The position numbers were made by a program, and so were the translations under genes. DNA of 64,000 nucleotides, from positions 318,778-382,777 of the forward strand of contig NZ_RXIZ01000015.1 in the NCBI RefSeq assembly GCF_003987855.1, in the 5' to 3' direction. Positions 61,797 to 64,000 of this stretch are shown here, piece by piece. The notes under the pieces are model-generated. The model saw only the letters and a program-made list of their open reading frames with translations, did no database searches and was not told the DNA's origin. Positions within the stretch are counted from its first letter, which is position 1. Every line of letters begins with the position of its first letter. Source of the DNA: Hyphomicrobium sp. (GTDB lineage: Bacteria > Pseudomonadota > Alphaproteobacteria > Rhizobiales > Hyphomicrobiaceae).

Positions 61797-62120
61797 TCAG
61801 ATGGAGAAGCTGGTTCCGCACCCGCAAGACGCTGTGGCGACGGGATTATTGATCTTGAATGTGGCTCCGATCAGGTCGTCGACAAAATCGATCTCGGCGC
61901 CTTCCATGTACTGTTGGGAAACGGGATCAATCACGACCGTGGCCCCATTGCGCGTGATCACCAAATCGTCGGCCGCCTGCGCTCCAACCAGATCGAACTT
62001 ATACTGAAAGCCGGAGCACCCGCCGCCCTCGACCGACACGCGAAGTACGGGCGCATTCGCCTCCTCGGCGGTGATCTCCGCGATGCGCGTCGCGGCGCGT
62101 TCGGTGACGGTGATGGTCAT
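61797..62120 (-). CDS. erpA: iron-sulfur cluster insertion protein (A-type carrier)
   Basis: MTITVTERAATRIAEI...LRVSVEGGGCSGFQYKFDL...NPVATASCGCGTSFSI. Confidence 0.93.
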   Translation of the reverse strand: MTITVTERAATRIAEITAEEANAPVLRVSVEGGGCSGFQYKFDLVGAQAADDLVITRNGATVVIDPVSQQYMEGAEIDFVDDLIGATFKINNPVATASCGCGTSFSI

Positions 62121-62235
62121 TGGGGTGCTATGTTTCAACGGTTGAAAGCACGACATTATCCAAGAAAGCTGGCATCTGCCGCAACCAAAAGATAGGAAAG
62201 CGGCACACGAAGTCAAATGCTTAAGATCGCGGCGG

Positions 62236-63465
62236 ATGGCGGTTGAGGTGAAAACGGCTCCCGAGCCCTTGAACTATGGGCAGTCCCTGCAACCGGGAGA
62301 GCGTGCGCCAGCTTGCTATGCCGCCAGCGCCATTGCATCCCGAGGACGGTTTTTTCGCGAATCGGAGTGCCCGACCCGCAGTCCCTTTCAGCGCGATCGA
62401 GATCGTATCCTGCATGCGTCGGCTTTCAGACGGCTGACGTACAAAACCCAGGTTTTTCTCCCGCATGAAGGCGATCACTTTCGGACGCGTCTGACGCATT
62501 CGCTCGAGGTCGCACAGATTGCGCGCACGGTGGCCCGACAACTCCGACTGGATGAAGACCTTGGCGAGACGATCGCCTTGGCACACGACCTTGGTCACTC
62601 TCCGTTCGGTCACGCCGGAGAGCGGGCGCTCGATGAGGCGATGAAAGCTTTCGGCGGCTTCGACCACAACGCCCAATCGATCCGCGTGGTCACCAGGCTT
62701 GAGCGCAAATACCTAGCCTTCGATGGCTTGAATCTCACGTGGGAGACCCTCGAAGGTTTGGCAAAGCACAATGGGCCGGTGCTGAACAAGAATAGTGCTG
62801 TCGCCAAAGTTTTACGTCATATCGAGGCCTGGTCAGCTCTGGACCTGTCCCAGTGGCCGTCGGCCGAAGCGCAGGTGGCGAGCTTGGCCGATGACGTCGC
62901 CTATCTCTCTCACGACGTCGATGATGGTTTGAGGGCCGGCTTGATCTCATTCGACATGTTGTTCGACGTGCCGCTTGCCGGTCCAATTGCCAAAGAGGTA
63001 TCGGCCATTGCGAGTGGAGCCGAACCAGGCCGCGCGATTTACGAAGTCACTCGTCGAATGATCACGGCAATGGTCAGCGACATCGTCCAGGAAAGCCGCC
63101 GCCGACTATCGGCCCTCGCACCTAGCGACGCGGACGATATCCGCCATGCCGGCCGCGCCACGGTTTCGTTTTCCGATGGATTGTCCGCCGACCTGCTGCA
63201 GTTGAAGCGGTTCCTCTTCAAGGCCGTTTACCACAACCGCCGCGTTCTCGACGTCATGGAAAAGGCAGAACAGGTGGTTCGCGACCTGTTCGCGAAATAT
63301 CAGGCGGATCCCGCCACGCTCCCGGCTGGCTGGCGCGATGCGCTTCAGGGTCTGGACGAACGACACCGGGCGCGGCTCGCCTGCGATTTTCTTGCCGGTC
63401 AAACGGACCGCTATGCGCTCTCGGAGCACCGACGCCTGTTTGACGTAACGCCGGAACTGGGCTAG
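62236..63465 (+). CDS. dgt: deoxyguanosinetriphosphate triphosphohydrolase-like protein
   Basis: SPFQRDRDRILHASAFRRLTYKTQVFLPHEGDHFRTRLTHSLEVAQIARTVAR...ALAHDLGHSPFGHAGE (HD motif). Confidence 0.93.
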   Translation: MAVEVKTAPEPLNYGQSLQPGERAPACYAASAIASRGRFFRESECPTRSPFQRDRDRILHASAFRRLTYKTQVFLPHEGDHFRTRLTHSLEVAQIARTVARQLRLDEDLGETIALAHDLGHSPFGHAGERALDEAMKAFGGFDHNAQSIRVVTRLERKYLAFDGLNLTWETLEGLAKHNGPVLNKNSAVAKVLRHIEAWSALDLSQWPSAEAQVASLADDVAYLSHDVDDGLRAGLISFDMLFDVPLAGPIAKEVSAIASGAEPGRAIYEVTRRMITAMVSDIVQESRRRLSALAPSDADDIRHAGRATVSFSDGLSADLLQLKRFLFKAVYHNRRVLDVMEKAEQVVRDLFAKYQADPATLPAGWRDALQGLDERHRARLACDFLAGQTDRYALSEHRRLFDVTPELG

Positions 63466-63581
63466 CGCGAAGCCCCGTTTCCGCCCTAGTGGCTCCCGGA
63501 GCATGGTCAGGCGCGAATGCTATCTCTGGGTCGCAACCTGTTCACCTGCGTAAGTCGCCAGCGCAAATCCTAAGGACGTCC

Positions 63582-64000
63582 ATGAATCTCTTTGCCGAAG
63601 TTGCAGCTCGCGTTACGGCCGCGCTCGAAGCTCTGAAGACCGAAGGCCGCTTGCCTGCCGATCTGGTCCTACCGTCTTTCGACGCCGAGCCGCCGCGAGA
63701 TGTCGGTCATGGCGACGTTGCGATCAATGCTGCATTGGTGCTTGCGAAACCCGCGAAGATGAAGCCGCGCGACATCGCCGAGGCGCTGAAAGCGAAGCTC
63801 GAAACGGCGGCTGACGTCGAACGAGTCGACGTGGCCGGTCCAGGCTTCCTCAACATCACGTTCAAGCCGCAAGTCTGGCAAACGCTCGTCCGGACGATTC
63901 TGCAGGAGGGGCCGCGATTTGGCGCGGGTTCGATTGGCAAAGGCGAGAAGCTGAACGTCGAATACGTGTCGGCTAATCCGACCGGCCCGATGCATGTGGG
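63582..64000 (+). CDS. argS: arginyl-tRNA synthetase (3' truncated by window edge)
   Basis: MNLFAEVAARVTAALEALKTEGRLP...DVGHGDVAINAALVLAKPAKMKPRDIAE...EKLNVEYVSANPTGPMHVG. Confidence 0.93.
   Translation, partial: MNLFAEVAARVTAALEALKTEGRLPADLVLPSFDAEPPRDVGHGDVAINAALVLAKPAKMKPRDIAEALKAKLETAADVERVDVAGPGFLNITFKPQVWQTLVRTILQEGPRFGAGSIGKGEKLNVEYVSANPTGPMHV

Noticed and set aside
1-64000. CRISPR arrays, transposons, prophage or toxin-antitoxin/defence islands
   Set aside because: No regularly spaced direct repeats, transposase/integrase motifs or recognised defence genes were seen on either strand

Overview
This 64 kb window is high-GC, densely coding alphaproteobacterial chromosome, probably Hyphomicrobiales (inferred from gene content and order; no rRNA present). 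I found no rRNA, CRISPR array, transposase, integrase or phage gene. The main blocks are: (1) ribH(partial)-nusB-thiL, an L,D-transpeptidase, and a divergent Lrp/ald pair; (2) a minus-strand putrescine/GABA/beta-alanine catabolic block with three class-III aminotransferases, three ALDHs, a gamma-glutamylputrescine-synthetase-like GS and PuuD; (3) TetR plus eutBC; (4) an SDR, a PQQ-type sugar dehydrogenase, a CHASE2-adenylate cyclase and FecR; (5) a probable seven-gene methylated-amine operon, permease-dmmA-dmmB-dmmC-dmmD-tmm-tdm (37.5 to 28.0 kb, minus strand), with a divergent regulatory island holding an unknown ORF, a GntR regulator and an orphan periplasmic-binding-like protein without an obvious signal peptide; (6) a Trp/Arg/His repeat secreted protein, ClC channel, GGDEF-EAL protein, tRNA-Asn and tRNA-Cys; (7) pcm-tolC followed by two tandem PopZ/DUF2497 paralogs and valS; (8) DUF2939, M48 peptidase, ilvD, Sel1-like, xthA, erpA, dgt and argS(partial). 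The strongest leads are the methylated-amine locus with its inverted 14-bp motif pair and intercistronic hairpins, the uncharacterised regulatory island, the tandem PopZ paralogs, and the structured valS leader. All product calls come from reading protein motifs by eye; no database search was run.
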